Origin: RGUW01 sp040399325
GTDB taxonomy: Bacteria; Cyanobacteriota; Cyanobacteriia; PCC-6307; Cyanobiaceae
DNA length: 41,753 bases
NCBI GenBank assembly: GCA_040399325.1
Contig: JBBASJ010000017.1
Coordinates: 1 to 41,753 of the forward strand
Direction of reading: 5' to 3'
Positions within the stretch are counted from its first letter, which is position 1; each line of letters opens with the position of its first letter. A program made the translations under genes and the position numbers. Positions 6,349 to 15,316 of this stretch are shown piece after piece. The notes below the pieces were generated by a model. That model saw only the letters and a list, made by a program, of their open reading frames with translations, had not been told where the DNA came from and ran no database searches.

Positions 6349-8231
6349 CGCTGACGCCCATCACCCCTGCACCCACCACGGCTGCCCAGCCCACCATGGC
6401 TGCCAAGCCCAGCACGGCCGACCAGGGCCCGACGCGGGTCAAAGGCGCCCATGCGCTGATGGATGCCCTGCACCGCCACGGGGTGGAGGTGATCTTCGGG
6501 TATCCAGGCGGGGCGATCCTTCCCATCTACGACGAGCTGCACAAGGCTGAAAGCCGTGGCTGGCTGCGCCACATCCTGGTGCGCCACGAGCAGGGCGGCA
6601 CCCATGCGGCCGACGCCTATGCGCGCGCCACCGGCCGGGTTGGGGTGTGTTTCGGCACCTCGGGCCCGGGTGCCACCAACCTGGTGACCGGGATCGCCAC
6701 GGCCCAGATGGATTCGGTGCCGATGGTGGTGATCACCGGTCAGGTGCCCAGGGCGGCCATCGGCACCGATGCATTCCAGGAGACCGACATCTTCGGCATC
6801 ACTCTGCCGATCGTGAAGCACTCGTGGGTGGTACGCGACCCGGCCGACATCGGCCGCATCGTGGCTGAGGCGTTTCTGATCGCCGCCAGTGGACGCCCGG
6901 GTCCGGTGCTCATCGATGTCCCCAAGGACGTGGGGACCGAAGAATTCGATTACGTGCCCGTGGAGCCCGGCACGGTCAGGCCCGCCGGCTTCAGCCTGCC
7001 TCCCCAGCCCGATGCCGGGGCGATCGATGACGCCCTGCAGTTGATCCGCCAGGCGCGGCGCCCCCTGCTGTATGTGGGTGGTGGTGCGATCAGCAGCGCC
7101 GCCCACGACCTGGTGCAACAGCTGGCCGAGCGTTTTCGCCTGCCGGTCACCACCACCCTGATGGGCAAAGGTGCCTTTGATGAGAACCATGCCCTGTCGG
7201 TGGGCATGCTCGGCATGCATGGCACCGCCTATGCCAACTTTGCGGTGACCGAATGCGATCTGCTGATCGCTGCCGGAGCGCGCTTCGACGACCGGGTCAC
7301 GGGGCGGCTCGATGGGTTTGCTCCCCGCGCCCAGGTGATTCACATCGACATCGATGCGGCCGAGATGGGTAAGACCCGCCACCCCGATGTGGCCGTGGTC
7401 GCCGATGTGCGTGCCGCCCTTGAGCGCCTGCTGGAGGCCAGCGCCGGTGATGACTCCCAGGGCCGCACCGAAGCCTGGTTGGAGCGCATCGACTCCTGGA
7501 AGCAGCACTACCCCCTGGTGGTGCCCACCCCTGAGGGTGAGATCGCCCCCCAGGAAGTGGTGATCGCCCTGCGGGACCTGGCTCCCCAGGCCTTCTACAC
7601 CACCGATGTGGGCCAGCATCAGATGTGGGCCGCCCAGTTTCTACGCAACGGACCCCGCCGCTGGATCAGCAGTGCAGGCCTGGGCACCATGGGCTTCGGC
7701 ATGCCCGCCGCCATGGGTGTGCAGACCGCCTTCCCCGATGAGCAGGTCATCTGCGTTGCCGGTGATGCCTCGATCCTGATGAACATCCAGGAGCTGGGCA
7801 CCCTCAGCCAGTACAAGCTGCCGGTGAAGGTGGTGGTGCTCAACAACGGCTGGCAGGGCATGGTGCGCCAGTGGCAGGAAAGTTTCTATGAGGAGCGCTA
7901 TTCCGCCTCCGAGATGACCGGCGGCATGCCCGACTTCGTGGCTCTGGCCGAGGCCTTCGGGGTACGCGGCGTCCACATCCATGACCGGGCCGAGCTGCGC
8001 GGCCAGCTGGCCGACGCGCTGGCCCATCCCGGACCGGTGTTCATCGATGTGCGCGTGCGTCGCAACGAAAACTGCTACCCGATGGTGCCTCCGGGTGCCA
8101 GCAACGCCCAGATGGTGGGGTTGCCCAGCCACCCCGAACTGGCCATCGACACCCAGCGGCAGTGCGGCAGCTGCGGCGCCACCACGTTGAGCTCCCACCG
8201 TCACTGCCCCAGTTGCGGCGCCAAGCTTTGA
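6345..8231 (+). CDS. ilvB: Acetolactate synthase large subunit with C-terminal zinc ribbon
   Basis: This 628-residue thiamine-diphosphate enzyme condenses two pyruvate molecules (or pyruvate with 2-oxobutyrate) in branched-chain amino acid synthesis. The N-terminal domain has RHEQGGTHAADAYARATG with catalytic Glu82, the middle domain is FAD-binding, and the C-terminal domain has the thiamine-diphosphate motif GDASILMNIQEL ending at VVLNNGWQGMVRQWQ. After the normal end of the family (about residue 600) there is an extra tail with two CxxC pairs, Cys607/Cys610 and Cys621/Cys624, a classic zinc-ribbon spacing. The start is GTG at 6345, overlapping the previous stop; the first 25 residues are Thr/Pro/Ala-rich, and an internal start (ATG at 6393) is possible. 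The role of the zinc ribbon is unknown. Confidence 0.95.
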   Translation: MTLTPITPAPTTAAQPTMAAKPSTADQGPTRVKGAHALMDALHRHGVEVIFGYPGGAILPIYDELHKAESRGWLRHILVRHEQGGTHAADAYARATGRVGVCFGTSGPGATNLVTGIATAQMDSVPMVVITGQVPRAAIGTDAFQETDIFGITLPIVKHSWVVRDPADIGRIVAEAFLIAASGRPGPVLIDVPKDVGTEEFDYVPVEPGTVRPAGFSLPPQPDAGAIDDALQLIRQARRPLLYVGGGAISSAAHDLVQQLAERFRLPVTTTLMGKGAFDENHALSVGMLGMHGTAYANFAVTECDLLIAAGARFDDRVTGRLDGFAPRAQVIHIDIDAAEMGKTRHPDVAVVADVRAALERLLEASAGDDSQGRTEAWLERIDSWKQHYPLVVPTPEGEIAPQEVVIALRDLAPQAFYTTDVGQHQMWAAQFLRNGPRRWISSAGLGTMGFGMPAAMGVQTAFPDEQVICVAGDASILMNIQELGTLSQYKLPVKVVVLNNGWQGMVRQWQESFYEERYSASEMTGGMPDFVALAEAFGVRGVHIHDRAELRGQLADALAHPGPVFIDVRVRRNENCYPMVPPGASNAQMVGLPSHPELAIDTQRQCGSCGATTLSSHRHCPSCGAKL

Positions 8232-8242
8232 TCCGCCGTCTG

Positions 8243-8611
8243 ATGAGCGGGGTGTGGCGGGCGCTGCTGGCCCTTGTGGTGCCCCTGGCCCTGCTGCTGG
8301 GCGCCGCCACCGGTGCCGCCGCGGCCGAGGTGCTGCAGGTGCGCACCGCGACGTTGCTGCAGGTCGGTGACCAGAACCGCAGCTACAGCGTTGCGCTGGC
8401 CTGCGTCGATCTTGCCCCTGCCGAGGCTGCCGCCGCCAGGGACTGGCTGCGTGCCGACCTGCCCCGCCGGACCCGGGTCAATCTGCGCCCCCTGGGGGCA
8501 GATCAGGGTCTGTTGGTGGCCCATGTGCAACGGCTTGATCGTGGCACCGACCTGGCCAGTGATCTGGTGGCCGCGGGCTACGGCCAGCGCACCCGGGAGT
8601 GTGGGCTGTGA
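8243..8611 (+). CDS. Small secreted protein, possibly nuclease-like (SNase fold)
   Basis: From the ATG at 8243 this is a 122-residue protein with a clear signal peptide (MSGVWRALLALVV, then a Leu/Ala core ending in AAAAE). The mature part (EVLQVRTATLLQVGDQNRSY, VALACVDLAP, DLPRRTRVNLRPLG, LASDLVAAGYGQRT) is laid out like the beta-barrel and helix of thermonuclease-type domains, but I cannot see a convincing catalytic Asp/Arg set, so activity is doubtful. A TTG at 8228 overlapping the ilvB stop (TTGA) would add the residues IRRL and a more basic signal-peptide head; either start is plausible. It is probably in the ilvB operon. Confidence 0.65.
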   Translation: MSGVWRALLALVVPLALLLGAATGAAAAEVLQVRTATLLQVGDQNRSYSVALACVDLAPAEAAAARDWLRADLPRRTRVNLRPLGADQGLLVAHVQRLDRGTDLASDLVAAGYGQRTRECGL

Positions 8612-8820
8612 GCCTCAATCGCACGGCCAAAGGCATCGTGCTGGTGCCGTCGCTGCTGCTGGGCGGTGCGTTTCTGGCCGCTGCCGTGTGGGCTGATGGG
8701 CCCGCCGCCGCCAACCGTCCACTGGCCCTTGGGCTTGGGGGTGCCCTGATGGCAGCAGGTCTGCTGGCCCAGTTGTTGCCCGAGTCTCAGGATGCCCGGG
8801 GCGGGCCCCATTCCGACTGA
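8608..8820 (+). CDS. Small two-helix membrane protein, unknown function
   Basis: This 70-residue protein starts with GTG overlapping the previous stop (GTGA). It has two membrane segments, IVLVPSLLLGGAFLAAAVWA (about 9-28) and LALGLGGALMAAGLLAQLL (about 38-56), and a short polar C-terminus. I do not recognise the family. The coupling to the secreted protein upstream suggests both are translated from the ilvB transcript. It ends 11 bases from the convergent tic22 stop. Confidence 0.6.
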   Translation: MSLNRTAKGIVLVPSLLLGGAFLAAAVWADGPAAANRPLALGLGGALMAAGLLAQLLPESQDARGGPHSD

Positions 8821-8831
8821 GGCTGGCGGCG

Positions 8832-9587
8832 TCAGGGCGCAGCCGGTGAGCGCGCCGGTGCCGAGCCACCCTTCTGCTGTTGTTGCTGCTGCTCCTTGAC
8901 CAGGGCGAAGTACTCGGGGGTCGGGAAGAAGATGAACACGTCGTCCTTGGCTTTGATGATCTCCCGCAGGACGGCGGTCAGATCGGCGGCCTGGGGTTCG
9001 AGCTTCTTGGAATCCTGGACGCCACCGAGGGCTTTTTCCATGTCGTCGTAGCGGAAAAAGAACACACCCCGAGCGCCCTGGGGTGTGTTGATGGTGAGCA
9101 GGGGTTTGGTGAAGAAGACGGGGGTGGTCAGTCCCTCTTCGACCTGTTTGTCGCTCAGACCCTGTTTCTTGAGAATGGCGATGGCCTGCTTGCGGTCCTG
9201 ATCGCGGGAGACCACCGGTGCCACCAGCGTGCGGCCGTCCTTGAGCTGTTTGTTGAGCTCCTCGATCTTTTCGCTGGCGATGTTGAGCGGCAATGCCAGC
9301 ACCTGGGCCTTGATCTGGGGATTGCCCTTCTGGAAGTTGGCCAGTTCGCGGGTGGCCTGGCTGCGCTCGAGATAGAGGGGCAGGATCAGGGTCTTATCCC
9401 GGGGAATCGGCAGCGGCACGCCCTGATCGTTGGCCAGCACGAAGACCGGGATCACTGCCAGTTTCTTGATGGCTTCCGGTTCCGGAATCGCCCGTGCAGC
9501 GGGGGGCACCAACAACGGGGTCATGGCCAGCAGTGGCCCGCCGGCCAGGCTCAGGCACCGCAGCAGAGCGCGACGAAACAGGGTCAA
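8832..9587 (-). CDS. Tic22-like protein
   Basis: This 251-residue protein carries a signal peptide (RRALLRCLSLAGGPLLAM, cleavage near PPAARAIPE). The mature part matches the Tic22 family: KLAVIPVFVLANDQGVPLP, then two similar halves with strand-rich blocks (GRTLVAPVVS, GLTTPVFFTKPLL, GVFFFRYDDMEKAL, DDVFIFFPTPEYFAL). In cyanobacteria Tic22 homologues sit in the periplasm/thylakoid lumen and help outer-membrane protein biogenesis. The C-terminal 20 residues hold a run of seven Gln followed by an Ala/Pro/Ser tail. It diverges from ppsA across 110 bases, which must hold both promoters. Confidence 0.92.
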   Translation of the reverse strand: MTLFRRALLRCLSLAGGPLLAMTPLLVPPAARAIPEPEAIKKLAVIPVFVLANDQGVPLPIPRDKTLILPLYLERSQATRELANFQKGNPQIKAQVLALPLNIASEKIEELNKQLKDGRTLVAPVVSRDQDRKQAIAILKKQGLSDKQVEEGLTTPVFFTKPLLTINTPQGARGVFFFRYDDMEKALGGVQDSKKLEPQAADLTAVLREIIKAKDDVFIFFPTPEYFALVKEQQQQQQKGGSAPARSPAAP

Positions 9588-9697
9588 CAGAGTGGTTGCA
9601 GCCGCAGCAGCCTAAACAGCGTGGCGGCGGTGCACCAGGGGCCGTCGACCGCTTCCGACGTGGTCACAGTGGCAGCAACCTCCGTCTCTCCCGGGCC

Positions 9698-12130
9698 ATG
9701 GATCGGTCGCATGGGGCTCGCCCTCTGGTGCTTCCCCTCGAGAGCCTGAGCCTCGACTCGCTGGCCGAGGTCGGTGGCAAGAATGCCGCCCTCGGAGAGA
9801 TGCTCAGCCAGCTGGGTGGTGTCGGTGTCGCCGTTCCGGGGGGCTTCGCCACCACGGCCACGGCCTACCGCCTCCTGCTCGAGCAGCCTGCGCCCGAGGG
9901 CAGTGGCAGTCTGCGGGACCAGCTGCTTGCCGTGCTCTCGGGTCTCGATGTCGACGACCTGGCGGCCCTGCAGCACGCTGGCGCCGCCGCCCGCGCTCTG
10001 GTGCTGCGCACGGCCCTCCCCAACGCGCTCGTGCAGGAGATCCTGGCGGCCTACCGCGACCTTGGCAGCGGTGCCGTGGCCGTGCGCTCCAGTGCCACAG
10101 CCGAGGATCTTCCTGACGCCAGTTTTGCCGGCCAGCAGGACACCGTTCTCAACGTGCGGGGCGAGCCGGCCCTGTTGGCGGCCTGCCAGCGCTGCCTGGC
10201 CTCGTTGTTCACCGATCGGGCGATCGTCTACCGACAACGGCTGGGCTACGACCATCTGGCGGTGGCCCTGTCGGTGGGGGTGCAGCGGTTGGTGCAGGCC
10301 GGCGGCGGTGCCGCCGGGGTCCTGTTCACCCTCGACACCGAGAGCGGCTGCCGCGATGTGGTGTTGATCAATGCCGCCTATGGATTCGGCGAAACGGTGG
10401 TGCAGGGGCAGGTGAGTCCCGATGAGCTGCTGGTGTTCAAGCCCACCCTGGCCCGGGGATTTGATCCGATCATCAGCCGGCGCCTGGGCAGCAAGCAGCA
10501 GCGCCTGGTCATTGACGCCAGTGGTGAGCTGACGCTTGAGCCCGTGCCATCGGAGCTGCAGCGCCGGTTCGTGCTCAGCGATGCCGAAGTGCTGCAGCTG
10601 GCCCGATGGGCCGTGCTGATCGAAGAGCACAACGGCGCCCGCCGCGGTGTGCCGACCCCGATGGACATCGAGTGGGCCAGGGATGGTGACAGCGGTGCGT
10701 TGTTCGTGCTTCAGGCCAGACCCGAGACCGTGGCGTCACGGCGACCGGTCGGGCTGTTGCGCCGTTGGTGGATCGATCCGGGAGAGGCCCCCTTGCTGGC
10801 CACCGGTCGTGCCATCGGCAGCGCGGTGAGCAGCGGTGTGGCAAGGGTGCTCGAGGATCCCTCCCAGATCCACCGCTTCGGCGCTGGCGATCTGCTGGTG
10901 AGCCCCCGGACCGATCCCGATTGGGAGCCGATCCTCAGGCGCGCCAGTGGTGTGATCACCGACCAGGGAGGGCGCACCTGCCATGCGGCGATCCTCGCCC
11001 GTGAAATGGGCATCACGGCGATCGTCGGCACCGGCGACGGCACCCGCAGGATCGCCGATGGCCAGGTGGTCACAGCCAGCTGCGCCCAGGGCGAGCAGGG
11101 CCGGGTCTATGCGGGGCGGCTCGACTACCGCGTCGAAGAGCAGGAGGTGGCGGCGCTGCCGTCGACCCGTACCAGGGTTCAGCTCAATCTGGGCAATCCA
11201 GAGGAGGCGTTCCAGCGCGCCCAGCTCCCTTGCCACGGCGTGGGCCTGGCCCGACTTGAATTCATCATTGCCAACCAGATCGGCATCCATCCTCTGGCGT
11301 TGCTCCAGCCCCAGCTGGTGCGTGATGCGGCAGAGCGGCAGGCGATCGCTGCACGCCTCGCAGGCCATCCCAGTGGCAGCGACTACTACGTCAGTCGGCT
11401 CAGTGAAGGCATGGCCCGCATGGCGGCTGCTTTTTATCCCCGGCCGGTGACGCTGCGCTTTTCAGATTTCAAGAGCAATGAATATGCGCAGCTGCTGGGC
11501 GGGCGCCAGGTCGAACCCCGCGAAGACAATCCGATGCTCGGATGGCGGGGGGCCAGCCGCTACACCTCGGCGGCCTTCGCTGCGGCGTTTGCGCTCGAGT
11601 GCAGAGCCCTGCGCCGGGTGCGGCACGACCTGGGCCTGGTCAATGCGATCCCCATGGTGCCGTTCTGCCGCACCCCGGCCGAAGCCGACAAGGTGTTGGC
11701 GGCCATGGCGGCCGAAGGCCTGGTGCGGGGCGAGCAGGACCTCCAGGTCACGATGATGGTGGAACTGCCCGCCAATGTGCTGGAGCTGGAGGCCTACGCC
11801 CAACGTTTTGACGGCTTTTCAATCGGCTCCAATGACCTCACCCAGCTCACCCTGGGGCTCGACCGTGATTCGGCCCTGGTGGCCGATCAGTTCGATGAGA
11901 ACCATGGGGCCGTGCGGTGGCTGATCGCCGAAACGATTCGTCGGGCCCACCGCTGCGGGCGGCCGGTGGGACTCTGCGGTCAGGCCCCCAGTGACGACCC
12001 TGCGTTTTTGAACTTCCTGCTTGAGCAGGGGATCGATGCGATCAGCTTCAATGCCGATGCGCTCATCCGTGGATGGCTGCAGGTTGCAGCGGCCGAGCGC
12101 CAGCCGGCTCCCACAGGCACCAGACCATGA
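9698..12130 (+). CDS. ppsA: Phosphoenolpyruvate synthase
   Basis: This 810-residue enzyme converts pyruvate, ATP and water to phosphoenolpyruvate, AMP and phosphate, a gluconeogenic step. Order of domains: nucleotide-binding domain (VGGKNAALGEML, VAVRSSATAEDLPDASFAGQ), swivelling phosphohistidine domain (GGRTCHAAILAREMGITAIVG, His429) and C-terminal TIM barrel (FDGFSIGSNDLTQLTLGLDRD, GLCGQAPSDDP with Cys760). The ATG at 9698 precedes the family start LPLESLSLDSLAEVGGKN; the frame is open upstream but overlaps tic22 and has no similarity. Catalytic residues are all present. Confidence 0.95.
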   Translation: MDRSHGARPLVLPLESLSLDSLAEVGGKNAALGEMLSQLGGVGVAVPGGFATTATAYRLLLEQPAPEGSGSLRDQLLAVLSGLDVDDLAALQHAGAAARALVLRTALPNALVQEILAAYRDLGSGAVAVRSSATAEDLPDASFAGQQDTVLNVRGEPALLAACQRCLASLFTDRAIVYRQRLGYDHLAVALSVGVQRLVQAGGGAAGVLFTLDTESGCRDVVLINAAYGFGETVVQGQVSPDELLVFKPTLARGFDPIISRRLGSKQQRLVIDASGELTLEPVPSELQRRFVLSDAEVLQLARWAVLIEEHNGARRGVPTPMDIEWARDGDSGALFVLQARPETVASRRPVGLLRRWWIDPGEAPLLATGRAIGSAVSSGVARVLEDPSQIHRFGAGDLLVSPRTDPDWEPILRRASGVITDQGGRTCHAAILAREMGITAIVGTGDGTRRIADGQVVTASCAQGEQGRVYAGRLDYRVEEQEVAALPSTRTRVQLNLGNPEEAFQRAQLPCHGVGLARLEFIIANQIGIHPLALLQPQLVRDAAERQAIAARLAGHPSGSDYYVSRLSEGMARMAAAFYPRPVTLRFSDFKSNEYAQLLGGRQVEPREDNPMLGWRGASRYTSAAFAAAFALECRALRRVRHDLGLVNAIPMVPFCRTPAEADKVLAAMAAEGLVRGEQDLQVTMMVELPANVLELEAYAQRFDGFSIGSNDLTQLTLGLDRDSALVADQFDENHGAVRWLIAETIRRAHRCGRPVGLCGQAPSDDPAFLNFLLEQGIDAISFNADALIRGWLQVAAAERQPAPTGTRP

Positions 12131-12203
12131 GGCCATGGGCCGAGAACTGCAGTGCGCTGAGCACGGCCAGACCAACGCACAGCGGACAGTGGGTCAGCGA
12201 CAT
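12063..12203 (-). CDS. Possible 46-residue membrane peptide antisense to the ppsA end
   Basis: A reverse-strand frame begins with ATG at 12203 in the gap after ppsA and runs 68 bases into the antisense of ppsA. The peptide MSLTHCPLCVGLAVLSAL with its continuation has a CPLC motif followed by one probable membrane helix (about residues 9-31) and a short tail. I do not recognise it. The helix and the CxxC are suggestive, but half of the frame is antisense to a GC-rich gene, so it may be a chance frame. Confidence 0.22.
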   Translation of the reverse strand: MSLTHCPLCVGLAVLSALQFSAHGLMVWCLWEPAGARPLQPAAIHG

Positions 12204-12262
12204 GGCACCACGGCGGGTGCCGTCAGCCTGACAGTGCGACGCCGGGCTTGGGGGCTGCTGAA

Positions 12263-13987
12263 ATGAATGCTCAGCATGCAGAGGGTGTTGTGCAGCAGAA
12301 CCTCTGGCGGGTTCACCAGCTCAAACTTCCCCTCGACCACACGGATGCTGAGCTCGAGGCCCTGCTCTGCCGGCGCCTGAGGCTCGCTCCGGCCCAGCTG
12401 AGACGCTGGCAGGTGGTGCGCCGCAGCGTCGATGCCCGCCGTCGCGCTGCGATTCAGTTGGTGTACAGCGTCGATGTGGAGCTCGACAGCATCCCAGCGC
12501 TGCACGGACGTCTTGCCCGCCTGGCCGCCAAGGACACCCATCTGCAGGCCACGCCCGACACCCGTTACCGGGCCCCATTGCACCCGCCGGACCCGGCGCA
12601 CCTGACCTCGACTCCAGCCACGGGCCCCGTGGTGGTGGGGGCAGGTCCGTGTGGCTACTTTGCGGCTCTGCTGCTGGCCCAGATGGGCCTGCGGCCGGTG
12701 TTGCTCGAGCGGGGCCGCGATGTGAAGCGCCGCACGGCCGACACCTTCGGTTTCTGGCGCGGCACCCGGCCCTTTGACCCCGAATCCAATGCCCAGTTTG
12801 GCGAAGGGGGTGCCGGCACCTTTTCTGACGGCAAGCTCTACAGCCAGGTGAGCGAGCCGCCGGCTTACCAGCGCAAGGTGCTCGAAGAACTGGTGGCCTC
12901 GGGTGCCAACCCCGAGATCCTTACCCTCCACCATCCCCACATCGGCACCTTCAAGCTGGCCACCGTGGTGCGCGGGCTGCGCAGCCGCATCGAGGCCCTG
13001 GGCGGTCGGGTGCGCTTTGAGAGCCAGGTCGTGCGGGTGTTGATGGATCCCGGCGATCGCCAGATCACCGGAGTCGAGCTGGCCAACGGGGAACAGATCG
13101 CCTCGCGGCATGTGGTGCTGGCCCCCGGCCACAGCGCACGTGATCTGTTTGCTGCACTGCAGCATCAGGGTGTGGCCATGGAGGCCAAGCCCTTTGCCAT
13201 GGGTGTGCGGATCGAGCATCCCCAGGCATTGATCGACCGCGCCCGCTGGGGCGATGCCGCCGGGCATCCCCGGCTCGGCCCCGCCGAGTACAAGCTGGTG
13301 CACCACTGCAGCGGGGAGGGGCTCGAGGGCCGTTCTGTCTGGAGCTTCTGCATGTGTCCGGGTGGTCTGGTGGTGGGGGCCACCTCCGAGCCGGGCATGG
13401 TGGTGACCAATGGCATGAGCCAGCACAGCCGCAATGAGCGCAACGCCAACAGCGGTCTGGTGGTCAACATCGACCTTGCCGATCTGGAGCCCTATGGGGC
13501 CCGGCCCGGCGACCCATTGGCGGGGGTGGCGTTCCAACGGCACTGGGAGCGCCGGGCCTTTGCCCTGGCCGGGGCTTCCTATGCCGCACCCTCGCAGAGC
13601 GTGGCCGCCTTTCTCGGTGACGCCGGCCGGCCGGCTGATCCCGTGACGGCGTCCTATCAACCCGGTGTCAGCGAGTGCGACCTGGCCGCGTGCCTTCCCG
13701 ATTTTGTGGTGGCTGCCCTGCGCCAGGCCCTGCCCGCCTTCGAAGGCCGTCTGCGGGGCTACGTGAGCGCGGGGGCCCGTCTCACCGCGGTGGAGACGCG
13801 TACCTCATCGCCCCTGCGCATCGTGCGCGATCCGAATTCCCTGGAAAGCCTGAATACACCTGGGTTGTTCCCGGCCGGGGAGGGCGCTGGCTACGCCGGC
13901 GGAATCCTCTCGGCGGCCATCGATGGCATCAAGGTCGCCGAGAAGGTGGCACTGGCCCTGTGCCCGCAGCGGGCCCTCAGTGGCTGA
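12263..13987 (+). CDS. FAD-dependent dehydrogenase (COG2509 type)
   Basis: This protein of about 574 residues has an N-terminal ferredoxin-like domain (HQLKLPLDHTDAELEALL; RRSVDARRRAAIQLVYSVDV) followed by an FAD/NAD(P)-binding Rossmann domain with VVVGAGPCGYFAALLLA (GAGPCG at 126-131) and VLLERGRDV. Further family blocks are AQFGEGGAGTFSDGKLYSQV, VVLAPGHSARDLF, FCMCPGGLVVGATSEPGMVV and the C-terminal LFPAGEGAGYAGGILSAAIDG. The layout matches the uncharacterised FAD-dependent dehydrogenases of COG2509, found across cyanobacteria and plastids; the substrate is not known. ATG at 12263 is the chosen start; a GTG at 12287 before QQNLWRVHQL is also possible. Confidence 0.88.
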   Translation: MNAQHAEGVVQQNLWRVHQLKLPLDHTDAELEALLCRRLRLAPAQLRRWQVVRRSVDARRRAAIQLVYSVDVELDSIPALHGRLARLAAKDTHLQATPDTRYRAPLHPPDPAHLTSTPATGPVVVGAGPCGYFAALLLAQMGLRPVLLERGRDVKRRTADTFGFWRGTRPFDPESNAQFGEGGAGTFSDGKLYSQVSEPPAYQRKVLEELVASGANPEILTLHHPHIGTFKLATVVRGLRSRIEALGGRVRFESQVVRVLMDPGDRQITGVELANGEQIASRHVVLAPGHSARDLFAALQHQGVAMEAKPFAMGVRIEHPQALIDRARWGDAAGHPRLGPAEYKLVHHCSGEGLEGRSVWSFCMCPGGLVVGATSEPGMVVTNGMSQHSRNERNANSGLVVNIDLADLEPYGARPGDPLAGVAFQRHWERRAFALAGASYAAPSQSVAAFLGDAGRPADPVTASYQPGVSECDLAACLPDFVVAALRQALPAFEGRLRGYVSAGARLTAVETRTSSPLRIVRDPNSLESLNTPGLFPAGEGAGYAGGILSAAIDGIKVAEKVALALCPQRALSG

Positions 13988-14028
13988 TCAACACAGGCTG
14001 TGGGGCAGCTGAGCGCTGTGCGGGCGGC

Positions 14029-14391
14029 TCACTCCTCCTCGTCTTCGCTGCCCAGGGGCACCAGTCGGATCATCTTGCGGCCGAGTTTGATTTCAAATTC
14101 ATCCCCGGGCTTGATGTCGAGCATGGCGGTGTAGGCCTTGCCGACCATGAGGTTGCCGTTGAACTGAATCTTGGTGCTGAAGCTCAGCTTGCGGCCCCCC
14201 TTGCGCCCCCGGGGAGACGCGCCGAAGTCGAGCCCTTTGGCGTTGAGCAGCGCTTCGTAAAAGGCGGTGAAATTGAGGCGCTCACTGCCGTCTTTCTTGG
14301 TGGATACGTAGCCGCAGGCCCGTACCAGATCCGATTTGCTCGCATCGCCGAGCTCTTTGACTTTGGCCAGGAGTGCCGCACCCGTCAGCAT
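14029..14391 (-). CDS. cyAbrB-type AbrB family transcriptional regulator
   Basis: This 120-residue protein has the cyanobacteria-specific N-terminal part (MLTGAALLAKVKELGDASKS, LVRACGYVSTKKDGSERLNF, FYEALLNAKGLDFG) and a C-terminal AbrB-like swapped-hairpin DNA-binding domain (KIQFNGNLMVGKAYTAMLDI, PGDEFEIKLGRKMIRLVPLG), ending in an acidic tail. cyAbrB proteins bind DNA broadly and tune carbon and nitrogen metabolism genes; which paralogue this is cannot be told. The ATG at 14391 matches the family start; an upstream in-frame ATG at 14442 only adds a non-conserved leader. It follows pgeF on the same strand after 71 bases that could hold its own promoter. Confidence 0.92.
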   Translation of the reverse strand: MLTGAALLAKVKELGDASKSDLVRACGYVSTKKDGSERLNFTAFYEALLNAKGLDFGASPRGRKGGRKLSFSTKIQFNGNLMVGKAYTAMLDIKPGDEFEIKLGRKMIRLVPLGSEDEEE

Positions 14392-14462
14392 GGCGAATTT
14401 ATGCAACCAATGCATTATCCAGGCCAGCCTGCGCCCACGCAAGGGTGCGACCCCTCAGGCTT

Positions 14463-15293
14463 TCAGGCCTGTGACACGATCCCGCTCCATTGCACGGCCT
14501 TGTGTTGATCGCGCCGCCACGAGTGAAACAACAGGGGTTCGCCATGGGTGCACAGGGGGCAGACCGCGATCCGGTCTGACGCCACACCAAGTTGCTGCAA
14601 CTGCAGAGCAGCAGCCCGGCGGATGTCGAGCCGCCAACGATCAGGCTGCTCGTCTGGCTGCAGCACGCCGGCCTCCAGCAGCGGGGTGTTCCAGCTCGGT
14701 GTCGCGTTGCTTTTGCCATCGGCATCGCCATCGCGCAGGCCCAGGGACGCGGCGATGGCCGTCACCACAGGGCGGTCCACCTGATAGGCCGATCCCGCGA
14801 TCGCCGGCCCCAGGGCCACCAGCAGGTGCTGCCGTTGGCAGCCCTGTTGTTCGAGCCTGTCGATGGCGGCCTGGAGCAGGCCGCCGGCGACCCCTCGCCA
14901 GCCGGCATGGCAACTGGCCACCTGGCCACTGTGTGGGTCGGCGATGAGGACCGGTGTGCAGTCGGCGCCACACACCCAGAGGCTCTGGCCGCCTGCGTCG
15001 CTGACCAGGCCATCGGCCTCCGGCCAGGGTGGGGCCGTGGCCCGGGCAGCACCCAGCACGCGGGCGCTGTGCACCTGCTGGGGCCGATGCACGCTGACAC
15101 CGGCGCTCAGGTAGCCGGCCAGCTCCTCGGGTTGGCGGCCCTGCCACTGGCGGGTGAAAAAGCCATGCTCAAACGCGTTCAGCAGATCGGCCTGCAGAAA
15201 GGTGCCGCCATAGCAGCTGATCCAGGTCCAGCCCGTGAGGGTGTTGAACGCAGCGTCCGGTCGGTCAAACGGTGGATCGACGGCTTCGGCCAT
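14463..15293 (-). CDS. pgeF: Peptidoglycan editing factor / purine nucleoside phosphorylase (laccase-domain, YfiH family)
   Basis: This 276-residue protein belongs to the multicopper-oxidase-like YfiH/PgeF family, whose members act on purine nucleosides and edit misincorporated amino acids in peptidoglycan precursors. Metal-site motifs are QQVHSARV, CGADCTPVLIADPHSG and VASCHAGWRGVAGGLL, with ALGPAIAGSAYQV following. The C-terminus carries CPLCTHGEPLLFHSWRRDQ, as in the family. The ATG at 15293 was chosen because the frame upstream lies antisense or out of frame to tab2. It begins 24 bases after the tab2 stop, so the two are probably co-transcribed. Confidence 0.9.
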   Translation of the reverse strand: MAEAVDPPFDRPDAAFNTLTGWTWISCYGGTFLQADLLNAFEHGFFTRQWQGRQPEELAGYLSAGVSVHRPQQVHSARVLGAARATAPPWPEADGLVSDAGGQSLWVCGADCTPVLIADPHSGQVASCHAGWRGVAGGLLQAAIDRLEQQGCQRQHLLVALGPAIAGSAYQVDRPVVTAIAASLGLRDGDADGKSNATPSWNTPLLEAGVLQPDEQPDRWRLDIRRAAALQLQQLGVASDRIAVCPLCTHGEPLLFHSWRRDQHKAVQWSGIVSQA

Positions 15294-15316
15294 GGTCGGC
15301 AGGCAGGAGAGGCAGG

